Shown here: positions 1 to 9,203 of the stretch, piece by piece | Numbering within the stretch: the stretch's first letter is position 1 | Layout of the letters: each line of letters begins with the position of its first letter | Source of the DNA: Bin55 sp964572845 | GTDB taxonomy: Bacteria > Pseudomonadota > Gammaproteobacteria > Pseudomonadales > Azotimanducaceae | Assembly (NCBI GenBank): GCA_964572845.1 | Contig: CAZNFX010000009.1 | Coordinates: 62,001 to 126,000 of the forward strand | DNA length: 64,000 nt | Direction: 5' to 3' | The notes under the pieces: model-generated | Told to the model about the DNA's origin: nothing | The model's database searches: none | The model's input: the letters and a program-made list of their open reading frames with translations, nothing else | Translations under genes and position numbers: made by a program

Positions 1-812
1 TGAGTAATCCAAAGTAGGCGATTGTTTTGATAGGCCTCGACTCGGCCTCCATAAAGCCACTTGCGGTAATCTGATCCGACCCGCAATGCAGGAGAAAGTT
101 CGCTCAAGCTCTCCAAAGTCTCGTAGACACCGCTCGCTGCGACTTCAAATGATAGATGTTGGTGGGGTTGATCAAAAAGCTTGGCACCTCCACCCAATCC
201 GACCAGAACTCGCCAGGAAACCTCTTTGAGTGGGTCGCGAAAATAGTCCATGTTGGCGGTGTTGAACCACTTGTTACCTCGATTCCAGCGGATTCCGTAC
301 TTAACGTCTAAAGTGTTCTTTCGAGTCTCGTCTAGGACCTGTTCACGCAAGTAGTCGATTCGCAGCAGATGTTCTCCATGGGAACGCACTAGCCTAGACT
401 GCCCGTGTACGGAGTAGTTTTGAGTCTTGCTGTTTCCGTGTGTGCCGGCGATCGAAAAGGTGACTTGCTTGGCCCACGATGAAGCGATCTGAGCTACGAC
501 GCCGTTCGATGCTCGAACTTGCACGAGGTCGGCAACAGCAATTGTCTTATCCAACTTAATGATTTTCTCGCCTTCCTGTTTGGAAACAACAACGAAGGGA
601 GCATCTGTGACAATGTGCTCAACCTCTCCCTTGTTAAGAAAGACAATTCCGGCATACGAGGTCTTGATGGTGACGGTTGCGCCTGCAACGCTCTGCAAAT
701 CTCCCGATATTCGGTCACCGTTCTTGAAAACGACTTCGTCAGAATGAACCGAGGCTGCGATCAGGAGGGTGCACAAGAAAGCAAATCGCGCAAAGCCTTG
801 ATTATTCGCCAT
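1..812 (-). CDS. DUF481-family outer-membrane protein (3' end beyond the window)
   Basis: An open frame starts at ATG 812-810 and runs without a stop to base 1, giving about 270 visible residues; the C-terminus is cut off. The N-terminus is a signal peptide (MANNQGFARF, a hydrophobic stretch, then SVHSDE). Mature residues DEVVFKNGDRISGDL match the opening of DUF481 (YdiY-like) proteins, predicted beta-barrel envelope proteins. Later visible segments (THGNSKTQNYSVHG, VKYGIRWNRGNKWF, WRVLVGLGGG) have the alternating pattern of barrel strands. The start overlaps the 3' end of the DUF815 gene by 11 bp, so the two are probably co-transcribed. The function of DUF481 is not established. Family call is fairly firm. 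Confidence 0.8.
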   Translation of the reverse strand, partial: MANNQGFARFAFLCTLLIAASVHSDEVVFKNGDRISGDLQSVAGATVTIKTSYAGIVFLNKGEVEHIVTDAPFVVVSKQEGEKIIKLDKTIAVADLVQVRASNGVVAQIASSWAKQVTFSIAGTHGNSKTQNYSVHGQSRLVRSHGEHLLRIDYLREQVLDETRKNTLDVKYGIRWNRGNKWFNTANMDYFRDPLKEVSWRVLVGLGGGAKLFDQPHQHLSFEVAASGVYETLESLSELSPALRVGSDYRKWLYGGRVEAYQNNRLLWIT

Positions 813-1695
813 CGCTAACTTTCGATAGTTGTTCCAAAGATTTGCTCCCTACCCATGCACGGGCGAAATGATTAGCTGTGCGGCCACTGCGCACACCCCT
901 CTTCAGAGCCCATCGCAATGCATTAGTTCGAACTTCGTCGTCAAACGAACATGCAAACTCGCATTCCTCTGAGTAGTGTGTGATCCAGTGCTCAACTACA
1001 CGCAAGTACTGGTCTTGATCAAAGGGGTGAAATGCAAGCCAAAGTCCAAATCTATCTGAAAGAGAAATTTTTTCTTCTACCGATTCGCTGGCGTGTAGCT
1101 CTTGCAATTCTTGGTTTTCTTGTGCAAGCTCAGTAATTAAGTGCCGTCTATTGGACGTAATGTAGATCAAGACGTTCTCTACAGTGGCAAAAATTGTGCC
1201 CTCAAGCGAACTCTTGAGCTCTTTGTAACCAGTATCTGTTGCATCAAAGGAGAGGTCGTCGCACACCACAACAAAGCGATATGGCTCATTTTGCAACTGT
1301 TCGGCGAGTATGGTTATGTCAGAGAGCGACCGTTTATCCACTTCGACAAGCCGCAATCCACGCTCAGCAAACGAGTTCAGCAATGCGTGAATCAAAGACG
1401 ACTTTCCAGTGCCTCGAGCACCCCACAGAAGGACATTGTTCGCTGGAAGTCCAGCACAGAATTGCGTAGTGTTTTGGATCAACGCCGCTTTCTGACGATC
1501 TACCTCTAGGAGATCTTCAAGCCGAATGGTATCGAGATTTCCTATCGCGTGAAAGTTGCTACTGCCATATTGGCTACTCCATGTAGCAGCGTGGGTTGCT
1601 GACCAATCTACTGGTGCTGTCGCAGGCAACATGCCCTGCAATCTCATAAGTAGCTTGTCTACCCTTTCGAGAATCTGTACAACGCGCTCATTCAT
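802..1695 (-). CDS. DUF815 family AAA+ ATPase
   Basis: This 297-residue protein has a Walker A motif GARGTGKS at about residues 92-99 and a Walker B strand VVVCDD at about 142-147, followed by the SDRFGLWLAFHPFDQDQYL segment typical of DUF815 (COG2607, predicted ATPases). It is probably a cytoplasmic P-loop ATPase; substrate and partner are unknown for the family. It starts at ATG 1695 and is divergent from the putP-like gene across about 113 bp. Its 3' end overlaps the DUF481 gene by 11 bp, which suggests an operon. Full length for the family, with no key residue missing. Confidence 0.85.
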   Translation of the reverse strand: MNERVVQILERVDKLLMRLQGMLPATAPVDWSATHAATWSSQYGSSNFHAIGNLDTIRLEDLLEVDRQKAALIQNTTQFCAGLPANNVLLWGARGTGKSSLIHALLNSFAERGLRLVEVDKRSLSDITILAEQLQNEPYRFVVVCDDLSFDATDTGYKELKSSLEGTIFATVENVLIYITSNRRHLITELAQENQELQELHASESVEEKISLSDRFGLWLAFHPFDQDQYLRVVEHWITHYSEECEFACSFDDEVRTNALRWALKRGVRSGRTANHFARAWVGSKSLEQLSKVSDGE

Positions 1696-1808
1696 AGGAG
1701 CGCTATTCTACGCAGAGAAACCGACTACCACGCAATCCCATGGCGAATGGCGTTACTACGGGATTGCAACTAGAATTCCTACATCAAATACCTCCTTAGG
1801 ATTGATCA

Positions 1809-3245
1809 ATGCTTGAATTGCTTCCCACATTCATTGGATATCTCATCGTCCTCGTAGCCATAGCGGTCTACGCGGGCTTCAGGACATCCAACATGCAAGA
1901 CTATTCCATAGGAGGCCGTTCGCTGTCGAGCTCAGTGACAGCACTTTCAGCAGGTGCAAGTGATATGTCCGGTTGGCTGCTTTTGGGATTGCCGGGCGCA
2001 ATTTACCTGACTGGCTTGGTAGAAGGCCTGATCCTGATTGGTCTGGTAGCGGGAGCATGGGTAAATTGGACGTACGTCGCAAATCGACTTCGCATTGCAA
2101 GTACGTTGTATGGGGAGGCGATAACAGTTCCTCAGTTTCTGGCGCTGCGCACAGCGGCCAAGACCAAAACCCTCGCCATCGTAGCGAGCATAGTCCTGAT
2201 CGTTTTCTTCACTGTGTATGTTTCCGCCGGATTCATTGCTAGCGCCAAACTGTTCGAATCGGTATTGGGTGTCGAATACCTGCTTGGACTCGCGATTGGC
2301 GTTGCGATTGTCATGACATACACAGCCATTGGAGGATTTCTCGCTGTAAGCTGGACCGACGCCTTTCAAGCTCTACTCATGATGGTTGTGCTCGTCGCTG
2401 TACCCACTTTGGCTTTGAACATGGATCTCAGTGCAACCGAGCAATCAGTGGATGCGACGAGAGACATTTGGAATTGGGAAGAGTATTCTTTTTTGGGAGT
2501 ACTCGGACTGCTGTCGTGGGGCTTGGGCTATTTTGGTCAGCCGCATATCTTGGCGAGATTCATGGCCATTCGAGATCCGCAGGCGATTCCTACAGCCCGC
2601 ACTATTGGAATGTCTTGGATGATCCTGTCGAGCGTTGGCGCTGTAGCGGTCGGGTTCGCTGCTATGTCCGCACTTCCTCTACTGGAGGACAACGAGACGG
2701 CACTGATTTATCTGAGCGATCTCGTTCTAAGTCCTTGGATTGCAGGAGTTGTCATTGCGGCAATTCTGGCCGCTGTGATGAGCACGGTAGACTCGCAGCT
2801 CATGGTTGTATCCACGGTACTGGTAAATGACGTTGCCAATCCAGACAGCAAGCAACTCCTCTATAGTCGTCTGAGCGTAATTCTCGTGGCCACGATAGCT
2901 GCAGTACTTGCGCTGGATCGCGAGAGTCGCATATTTGACGTAGTCGCTTTCGCATGGGCAGGAATCGGCTCGAGTTTTGGCTCGTGCATTCTGTTCAGTT
3001 TGTTCTATAGAGAAACTACGAGCAAGGGCTTAATCGGCGCGATAGTGACTGGCACACTAACAACGATAGTTTGGCACTACCTTGAGGGAGGGATCTTCGA
3101 TGTCTTCGACGTCTACGCGCTCCTGCCTGCCTTTGTATTAGCAAGCGGCGCACTTGTCCTGATATCCACGTTTCAACCGGATACAAGCTCTATTGATCGA
3201 TTCGACGAACTACAAGACAGTTTGCCCTCACGAACGACGACGTAG
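1809..3245 (+). CDS. putP: sodium/proline symporter, SSS family
   Basis: A 478-residue, strongly hydrophobic membrane protein of the sodium:solute symporter family. The segment AGASDMSGWLLLGLPGA near residue 50 is almost the same as the core of E. coli PutP, including the Asp and Ser-rich region involved in Na+ and proline binding. Length is slightly below the roughly 500 residues of PutP. It would import proline with Na+ across the inner membrane, for nutrition or osmoprotection. ATG 1809 has an AGGA ribosome-binding site 7 nt upstream. No putA lies nearby, so proline as substrate is inferred from sequence alone; another SSS substrate is possible. The 3' end overlaps the convergent gene by 18 bp. 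Confidence 0.85.
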   Translation: MLELLPTFIGYLIVLVAIAVYAGFRTSNMQDYSIGGRSLSSSVTALSAGASDMSGWLLLGLPGAIYLTGLVEGLILIGLVAGAWVNWTYVANRLRIASTLYGEAITVPQFLALRTAAKTKTLAIVASIVLIVFFTVYVSAGFIASAKLFESVLGVEYLLGLAIGVAIVMTYTAIGGFLAVSWTDAFQALLMMVVLVAVPTLALNMDLSATEQSVDATRDIWNWEEYSFLGVLGLLSWGLGYFGQPHILARFMAIRDPQAIPTARTIGMSWMILSSVGAVAVGFAAMSALPLLEDNETALIYLSDLVLSPWIAGVVIAAILAAVMSTVDSQLMVVSTVLVNDVANPDSKQLLYSRLSVILVATIAAVLALDRESRIFDVVAFAWAGIGSSFGSCILFSLFYRETTSKGLIGAIVTGTLTTIVWHYLEGGIFDVFDVYALLPAFVLASGALVLISTFQPDTSSIDRFDELQDSLPSRTTT

Positions 3246-3626
3246 TGGAACGATGTTCTCTGCCCGTTTCGTGAAGACTTGACGATCGCGATCTGGCCCG
3301 TGGATGCCTATGGTGCCATGTTCAAATATCCGAACTTCGTACTCACGGTCGCCATGTTCTTCGTCTGTAAGAATCAAAGAGGATCCTTCAATTTTCCACG
3401 TTCCTTCGGACTTTCCTTCACCGGATTGATACGAATACTCCCCGGATTCGATCTCTCCCTTGAACCGTAGACTGCTTTTTGGAGCATCGGATTCAGATGT
3501 GTCCAGGTCCCATGTACCCAAGAGGTCCAACTCGGACAACCAGCGTTTCCGAGAATCACGGGTAGTGACGATCCAAATCGCAACGATCAATGCGGCGACA
3601 AGTAGAGCTATGGATACAACCACCAA
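3228..3626 (-). CDS. small membrane-anchored hypothetical protein
   Basis: An unrecognised protein of about 132 residues. The first 20 or so residues are a single hydrophobic segment (VVVSIALLVAALIVAIWIV) followed by basic residues, so the rest is probably held at the inner membrane. The soluble part reads LLGTWDLDTSES, then SLRFKGEIESGEYSY, SEGTWKIEGSSLIL and TDEEHGDREYEVRIFEHGTI, a repeated 'GTW...' strand pattern like lipocalin-type small beta-barrels. No ATG is available: the start is TTG 3626 or GTG 3623, with AGGA just upstream giving better spacing to GTG. It overlaps the convergent putP end by 18 bp. Function unknown. Confidence 0.55.
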   Translation of the reverse strand: MVVVSIALLVAALIVAIWIVTTRDSRKRWLSELDLLGTWDLDTSESDAPKSSLRFKGEIESGEYSYQSGEGKSEGTWKIEGSSLILTDEEHGDREYEVRIFEHGTIGIHGPDRDRQVFTKRAENIVPLRRRS

Positions 3627-3682
3627 GAGTCCTATAAACTAAAACGTCAGTTTTTCCTTAGCAGTTAATTTTGCCTGAAAAC

Positions 3683-3835
3683 ATGCAATGCGATTCAAGA
3701 AACCAAAAAAGTCAATTGATCGCCAAGTAGCAGTTCGAGTCCGATCTGACGCTTGAAGTGAACCAGTTTGCTAATGCTGATGTGGGCACGGCTTTCGAGC
3801 TAAACAATCCAGACAAGTTGAAATGGACTCAGTAA
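3683..3835 (+). pseudogene. possible remnant ORF with in-frame TAG
   Basis: Inside the gap between the small membrane protein and GAPDH, a frame from ATG 3683 to TAA 3833-3835 (51 codons) is open except for a TAG at 3728-3730. The part after the TAG reads protein-like (LTLEVNQFANADVGTAFE, then LNNPDKLKWTQ). I do not recognise it. It could be the decayed end of a lost gene or chance; confidence is low. Confidence 0.15.
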
Positions 3836-3849
3836 TTCGGGCCAATCCC

Positions 3850-5331
3850 CTAGGCGAAGCCCATTTCCTCGATATCTACGGGCACTAGTGGATACTTGAT
3901 TCCAGCCCACTTCTGCACCACTCGAATGACCTGGCAACAGTAGCCAAATTCATTGTCATACCATGCGTAGATTTGTACCCGATTGCCACCATCCACAATG
4001 GTCGCACGCCCGTCCACGATACACGCATGACGATTTCCGACGAAATCCGAGGACACGACCTCAGTACCTTGGGTGTAATCCAACTGACGCTGCATCGGCG
4101 AGAAGAGAGATACATCTCTCAGGAACGTGTTCAGCTCTTCTTTCGTTGTATCCGTTTCCAAGGTCAGGTTCAAACAAGCAAGTGAAACGTTTGGTGTTGG
4201 CACTCGAATTGCGTTGCTAGTTAGCTTGCCTTCAAGGCGTGGAAGGAAGTGTGCTACGACCTTTGATGCCCCAGTTTCAGTTATAACGAGATTCAAAGGT
4301 GCACTACGTCCACGGCGGTCCTTTCTGTGAAAATTGTCCGTAAGGTTCTGGTCCGGCGTATATGCATGAACGGTTTCGATGTGTCCGTGGGCGATTCGAA
4401 ATCTCTCGTCCACAACGTTCAGCACCGGAACGATTGCATTCGTAGTGCACGAGGACGCCGATAGTATTTTCTGATTGTGCGACAAGTCGTTGGAATTTAT
4501 ACCGGACACAATGTTTGGCACCGAACCCTTTCCAGGAGCGGTAACTATGACCCTGTCGGCCCCTTTGCTTTGCAAATGCCGGCTAAGACCAGCCTCGTCG
4601 CGCCAGACACCGGTATTGTCAATGATCAACGCGTTATGGATTCCATACTGTTCGTAGTCGATCGTTCCTGGGTCGTCAGAGTAGATTAGTCGGATCACGT
4701 TGCCGTTGGCGATGAGACATTGATTCTCGTCGTCGATTCGAATGGTTCCTTTGAATGGTCCGTGCACAGAGTCGCGACGCAGCAAACTTCCTCGTTTTTC
4801 TAGGTCGTCTTCAGGTCCGCTTCGCAAGACTATCGCTCGAAGTCGAAGCTGGTCCCCGCCTCCCGTTTTTTCGATCAGCAATCGTGCCAACAATCGACCA
4901 ATACGGCCAAAACCATATAGAACGACATCCTGTGGTTGCTCCAGAGGCTTTATGTGTCGACCAACGACATGGGAGCACTCATTGCTTACATATTCTTCAA
5001 CGCTGGGGGCTCCGTTACCGTTCTCACACAATTCCATGTGTCTTGTAGTTAGCTGACCCAGATCCAGATGTGCAGGACCAAGATCTAGGTTTGATATTGC
5101 CTTGAGTATTGGATAGCTTTCAAACTCAGAGAGTTCGTTCTCTGCGACTTGGCGAACAAACCGATGCGTTCTCATGATGTCGGTAACGCTTTGGTTGTAT
5201 AGTGCGCGTCCAAAGCAATAGGTGACCACGTTTTTGCGATACAACGTACCAATAAGCGGAATCATTGCTTCCGCGAGAGCTTCACGTTCTTTCCAATCAG
5301 GAAAGTAGGCATCAAGACTTTCTAAAGCCAA
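3850..5331 (-). CDS. gap: glyceraldehyde-3-phosphate dehydrogenase, long form
   Basis: A 493-residue GAPDH. About 130 N-terminal residues (EALAEAMIPLIGTLYRKN..., FESYPILKAIS) precede the standard fold, as in the long GAPDH of Pseudomonas (PA3001 type). The NAD-binding loop GFGRIGR is at about 140-146 and the catalytic cysteine is Cys295 in SASSCTTNAIVPVL. The enzyme converts glyceraldehyde-3-phosphate, phosphate and NAD(P)+ to 1,3-bisphosphoglycerate. The start is unusual: TTG 5331 follows an in-frame TAA by two codons and the next in-frame ATG is codon 23, so TTG is the only start that keeps the family's N-terminus. It is divergent from the PEP-synthase-like gene. In Pseudomonas this gene neighbours mfd; here about 8 kb separates them. 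Confidence 0.92.
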   Translation of the reverse strand: MALESLDAYFPDWKEREALAEAMIPLIGTLYRKNVVTYCFGRALYNQSVTDIMRTHRFVRQVAENELSEFESYPILKAISNLDLGPAHLDLGQLTTRHMELCENGNGAPSVEEYVSNECSHVVGRHIKPLEQPQDVVLYGFGRIGRLLARLLIEKTGGGDQLRLRAIVLRSGPEDDLEKRGSLLRRDSVHGPFKGTIRIDDENQCLIANGNVIRLIYSDDPGTIDYEQYGIHNALIIDNTGVWRDEAGLSRHLQSKGADRVIVTAPGKGSVPNIVSGINSNDLSHNQKILSASSCTTNAIVPVLNVVDERFRIAHGHIETVHAYTPDQNLTDNFHRKDRRGRSAPLNLVITETGASKVVAHFLPRLEGKLTSNAIRVPTPNVSLACLNLTLETDTTKEELNTFLRDVSLFSPMQRQLDYTQGTEVVSSDFVGNRHACIVDGRATIVDGGNRVQIYAWYDNEFGYCCQVIRVVQKWAGIKYPLVPVDIEEMGFA

Positions 5332-5520
5332 GGGGGGTTACCGTAGGTTGGAGGAATTTGCGCGCATGATAGCTATGGACGGCTTGTTAGTAAAGAGGAG
5401 TCACAATGCCATTCAAATGCCCTTGTTAAAGTTCCGTTGCGTGAAACTGTAATTGATCTTCAAGATTGACTATACCATGGTCCGCATTCCCAGAACGGCA
5501 TCAAATAGGCGTTATTCCAT

Positions 5521-8133
5521 ATGTTAGAGTCGCTCGACGGGCATGCCACCTCCCTTGACTCTGTTGGAGGTAAGGCACGCTCACTGGCTCGAATGGCGGC
5601 AGTTGGCTTGCCCGTGCCGCCAGGTGTAGTGCTCACAACAAACGCTTACGCTGAATTCGTCCATGCCAATGAACTTCAAGGGCTACTTGATCAATACAGT
5701 GTTCCGCAGATCTGCGGACGGGCTGTTTCGTTCGCACATGCAGAGCAGCAAATCAGCAAATTGTTCAAAGACGCAAGTCTCCCGAGAACAGTAATCAACT
5801 GGCTGGATGAAGCACGTCAAGTGCTTGGTAACGAAACGCCATTGGCAGTGCGATCCTCGGCAACGACCGAAGATCTTGAACACACCTCCTTTGCCGGCCA
5901 ACATCGAACGGACCTGAACGTAATCGGACCCGACGCATTGAATCGAGCGGTACTAAGCTGCTGGATGTCCCTGTGGTCATCAAATGCCATGGCGTATCGA
6001 TATCACGTAGGCATTGCACCTGCTGACTTAGCTATGGCCGTTGTAATTCAAGCGTTGATTCCTAGCGAAGTGTCCGGCATAGCTTTCACGGCCAATCCAG
6101 CGACAGGGAGCCGTTCGAAAATCTTGGTTAATTCCAGCCTTGGCTTGGGAGAAGCAATTGTTAGCGGCGAAGTCGATCCCGATCTATTTGAGGTCGATCG
6201 AACCACACGCAAGGTTGTTTCCAGCCAGATTCACTCAAAGGAAACCATGTCGATAGCTAGGTCTCAAGGCGGCATAGCGAGCGTTGAGATAGATCCAAAC
6301 CGGCAAGAGGAGGCATCCTTGTCTATTCAATCTCTAGGGGAATTGACTGATCTAGCAATTCGTGTGGAGCAAGTGTTTGACAATCAACCGCAAGACATCG
6401 AATGGGCAATGGCTAAAAACGACATCTACCTCATTCAATCGCGCCCGATTACCAACTTGCCACCGGTACCCATCGAAAATGTGAAATGGGAAGCACCTGC
6501 AGAAAATGCACTCATCTTGAGACATCAATTGGTAGAACACATTGCTGGGCCAGTATCCACACTATTTGAAGAAACCTACTTGAAGGTTGCATTGCAGGAG
6601 GCATGGGGCAGAAACTTAGCAAAGAACTATCCCAAAACCTACAAGTTTGAACATTCGCAACCGCCTTGGTGCTTTGTCGTACATCCAACGGTAAACGGCT
6701 ATGCGTACAAGCGTGTGGGCACACCGAAGGTTCCACCTGGAATGGAATCCCCCAAACCGACCCGAAACCCGCTAATCAGACGACTATTGATATGGAGGGC
6801 AATACTCGGTACACGGAAGCGCTGGATTCGTCGCTGGAAAAACCAAGCGCTGCCTGAGTACCTGGAAGTCAAACGCCGGTGGGAAGAGCTGGATGCAACA
6901 GAGCTTGAGTCCACGCAGCTATTAGATGGAATATGGGCATTGGCACGATGCGAGGCCGACCATTGGTTCAATGGAATCTATTTTGGCGTTGCATTAAACC
7001 GCAATCACGAAATTCGACTCAACCAGTTCTTCGAGAAATACGCTAAGGCTGCCGGCTTCGTTAGCAGCCAGCTACTAAGCGGCTTTGATTCGCTCGCATT
7101 GAATGCTCAACGCGAACTGTTCGAAATCGCACGCACCATCCGCTCGACGGAGCAGCTCTTTCACGCCGTCCTGCGCGGAGGTCCTACTCGAATCAAAGAA
7201 ACACTGCAGCGCCATGCTAGCGCGGCAATACTCCAACGGTTGCACGACTATCTGCAGACTTACGGAAAACAAGCGTTCACACTAGACTTCGTTGAACCTG
7301 CACCCATAGAAGATCCCACACCTATCTATAGAAATCTCTTTGCGCTCGTAATCGACGCAGAGTACGACTTCGATGCTCAACGCAGACAACTCATGCAACG
7401 AAGAGATGTCGCGGTTACTCGGACGAACAGTTATTTCAGTCCATTTCGAAGAATGGAATTTCATCGTCGATTGAAACGCATACAACGCGACTATCATCTA
7501 CGCGAAGAAGCGTTGTCACTCCTTGGTCAGGCATGGCCAGCACTTCGTCGCTTGGCGCTGGAGTTGGGTAGTCGTTTGGTCGAGCATGAAATACTCTCTG
7601 TGCCCGATGACATCTTTTTCCTAACTACAAACGAGATTTCTCTAGCGATAGGATCAGCCAGTCCACAGAACGATGAGATCTCTAGGCTCCGAGAACGTGC
7701 AATCGGTCGTCGACTGCAGCGAGAGGCACAAAAGTTCCTGAATCCCCCTATGCGCATTGGGTATGATCCAAATTTTCCAAAGCCCGTAGAAAGGCGTGAC
7801 GACGATTCTGCAATTCTCAAAGGATCGGCGGTGAGTCCCGGAATTGTCGACGCAACGGCATGTGTGATACTTGAAACAAGGGATTTCGGCAATATGCAGC
7901 CTGGCGCGGTTTTAGTGTGCCCTGCAACGAATCCCGCATGGACTTCATTGTTTCCGCAGGCAGCTGCCCTCGTTACGGATATTGGAGGATTGCTAGCTCA
8001 CGGATCAATCATTGCACGCGAATTTGGAATTCCCGCAGTTCTGGGAATTGGTGACGCGACGAGAAAGATCAGAACAGGTGACAGACTCACGGTGGATGGG
8101 AACGCGGGGACCGTTCGCATTCATGATCGCTAG
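5521..8133 (+). CDS. PEP synthase / rifampicin phosphotransferase-like enzyme
   Basis: This 870-residue protein has the three-part plan of dikinase-type phosphotransferases. Residues 1 to about 315 are an ATP-grasp pyruvate/PEP-binding domain (VGGKARSLARMAAVGLPVPPG, LAVRSSATTEDL, IQSRPITN). The middle about 450 residues are variable. The C-terminus is the swivelling phosphohistidine domain, with GGLLAHGSIIAREFGIPAVLG placing the catalytic His at residue 827 (codon 7999-8001). Length, order and His position resemble rifampicin phosphotransferases, and the absence of a C-terminal PEP/pyruvate TIM barrel argues against a classical PpsA. The likely reaction transfers the beta-phosphate of ATP through His to an acceptor in the middle domain; the acceptor is unknown. 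ATG 5521 was chosen. It ends 14 bp before the convergent korB. Confidence 0.75.
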   Translation: MLESLDGHATSLDSVGGKARSLARMAAVGLPVPPGVVLTTNAYAEFVHANELQGLLDQYSVPQICGRAVSFAHAEQQISKLFKDASLPRTVINWLDEARQVLGNETPLAVRSSATTEDLEHTSFAGQHRTDLNVIGPDALNRAVLSCWMSLWSSNAMAYRYHVGIAPADLAMAVVIQALIPSEVSGIAFTANPATGSRSKILVNSSLGLGEAIVSGEVDPDLFEVDRTTRKVVSSQIHSKETMSIARSQGGIASVEIDPNRQEEASLSIQSLGELTDLAIRVEQVFDNQPQDIEWAMAKNDIYLIQSRPITNLPPVPIENVKWEAPAENALILRHQLVEHIAGPVSTLFEETYLKVALQEAWGRNLAKNYPKTYKFEHSQPPWCFVVHPTVNGYAYKRVGTPKVPPGMESPKPTRNPLIRRLLIWRAILGTRKRWIRRWKNQALPEYLEVKRRWEELDATELESTQLLDGIWALARCEADHWFNGIYFGVALNRNHEIRLNQFFEKYAKAAGFVSSQLLSGFDSLALNAQRELFEIARTIRSTEQLFHAVLRGGPTRIKETLQRHASAAILQRLHDYLQTYGKQAFTLDFVEPAPIEDPTPIYRNLFALVIDAEYDFDAQRRQLMQRRDVAVTRTNSYFSPFRRMEFHRRLKRIQRDYHLREEALSLLGQAWPALRRLALELGSRLVEHEILSVPDDIFFLTTNEISLAIGSASPQNDEISRLRERAIGRRLQREAQKFLNPPMRIGYDPNFPKPVERRDDDSAILKGSAVSPGIVDATACVILETRDFGNMQPGAVLVCPATNPAWTSLFPQAAALVTDIGGLLAHGSIIAREFGIPAVLGIGDATRKIRTGDRLTVDGNAGTVRIHDR

Positions 8134-8147
8134 CGAGGTCCGTACTG

Positions 8148-9203
8148 TTAACGGAAACTGTCGTTCACCGTCGCTAGCTGTTCAGATCCAGGGCACAGCT
8201 CCGATTCATCTAGCGTATTGAGAGGGACGTCCGGAGTCTCCAGCACTTCGTGGCAATCCACTGAGTCGTCTTCGACATAGAGCAGTCCGGTCACGACCTC
8301 GCCTTCATCCAATGCACTTTGAACGTAGGCAAGCGCATCGACCCGATTGCGAGGGTTGTAGCCATCCGCTAGCTTTCGCAACCGCAACGTAGACCCGTCT
8401 GGCATGGCTACTGTCTCTGCCGTACCGGGCGCGTAGTCGATTTCTATTTCTTCTTGTGGGGCAATGAAGTCAGCATCTACGACTGGCGCAGAATGGTCCC
8501 TAATGTAGCTATAGCTCTTGGTTGAACCATCGTGATTATTGAACATCACACAAGGCGAAATGACATCGATAAAAGCGAATCCTCTATGCAGCAATGCAGC
8601 TTTCATGAGCGGGACCAGCTGCTTTCTGTCGCCGGAAAAGCTCCTTGCAACAAAACTAGCACCAATCTGTAGTGCCATACTCACTAGATCAATCGACGTA
8701 TACAGATTCGGAACGCCACGCTTGCTGGTGGAGCCGCGGTCGTTCGTCGCCGAAAACTGCCCCTTGGTCAGCCCGTAAGTGCCATTGTTGTCGACAATGT
8801 ACAGCATGTTGATTTTGCGACGCACCGCATGGGCAAATTGTCCAAGTCCAATGGAAGCACTGTCTCCATCGCCCGAAACGCCGATGTAAATGAGATCTCG
8901 ATTGGCGATATTAGCGCCGGTTGCAACTGAAGGCATACGGCCATGAACAGAGTTGAACCCATGAGAGCTTCCGAGAAAGTAACTTGGCGTTTTTGAGGAA
9001 CACCCAATGCCTGAGAGCTTGGCAAATTTGTGCGGCGGCAACGAGAGCTCACTGCATGCCTGGATCAGTGCCGCGCTCACAGAATCATGTCCACAGCCAG
9101 CACAAAGTGTAGAGACTAGACCTTCATAGTCCCGACGCTTCAAGCCAATTTCATTGACCTTGAGAAGCGGATGATGAATCTTGGGCTTCGCAACAAATGT
9201 CAT
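8148..9203 (-). CDS. korB: 2-oxoacid:ferredoxin oxidoreductase, beta subunit
   Basis: A 351-residue thiamine-pyrophosphate subunit. CAGCGHDSV lies near the N-terminus. The TPP/Mg site is GVSGDGDSASIGLGQ followed about 25 residues later by VDNNGTYGLTKGQFSAT. With the alpha subunit it would oxidise 2-oxoglutarate (or pyruvate or another 2-oxoacid) plus CoA to the acyl-CoA and CO2, reducing ferredoxin. It is the last gene of a three-gene operon, and its ATG overlaps the korA stop (ATGA, 9200-9203), indicating translational coupling. The name follows the oxygen-tolerant Kor type found in aerobes; substrate choice cannot be read from the sequence. Confidence 0.88.
   Translation of the reverse strand: MTFVAKPKIHHPLLKVNEIGLKRRDYEGLVSTLCAGCGHDSVSAALIQACSELSLPPHKFAKLSGIGCSSKTPSYFLGSSHGFNSVHGRMPSVATGANIANRDLIYIGVSGDGDSASIGLGQFAHAVRRKINMLYIVDNNGTYGLTKGQFSATNDRGSTSKRGVPNLYTSIDLVSMALQIGASFVARSFSGDRKQLVPLMKAALLHRGFAFIDVISPCVMFNNHDGSTKSYSYIRDHSAPVVDADFIAPQEEIEIDYAPGTAETVAMPDGSTLRLRKLADGYNPRNRVDALAYVQSALDEGEVVTGLLYVEDDSVDCHEVLETPDVPLNTLDESELCPGSEQLATVNDSFR

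Noticed and set aside
3728..3750. tRNA T-loop-like GTTCGAGTCC
   Set aside because: The flanking bases do not pair as a T-stem and no anticodon or acceptor stem can be placed.
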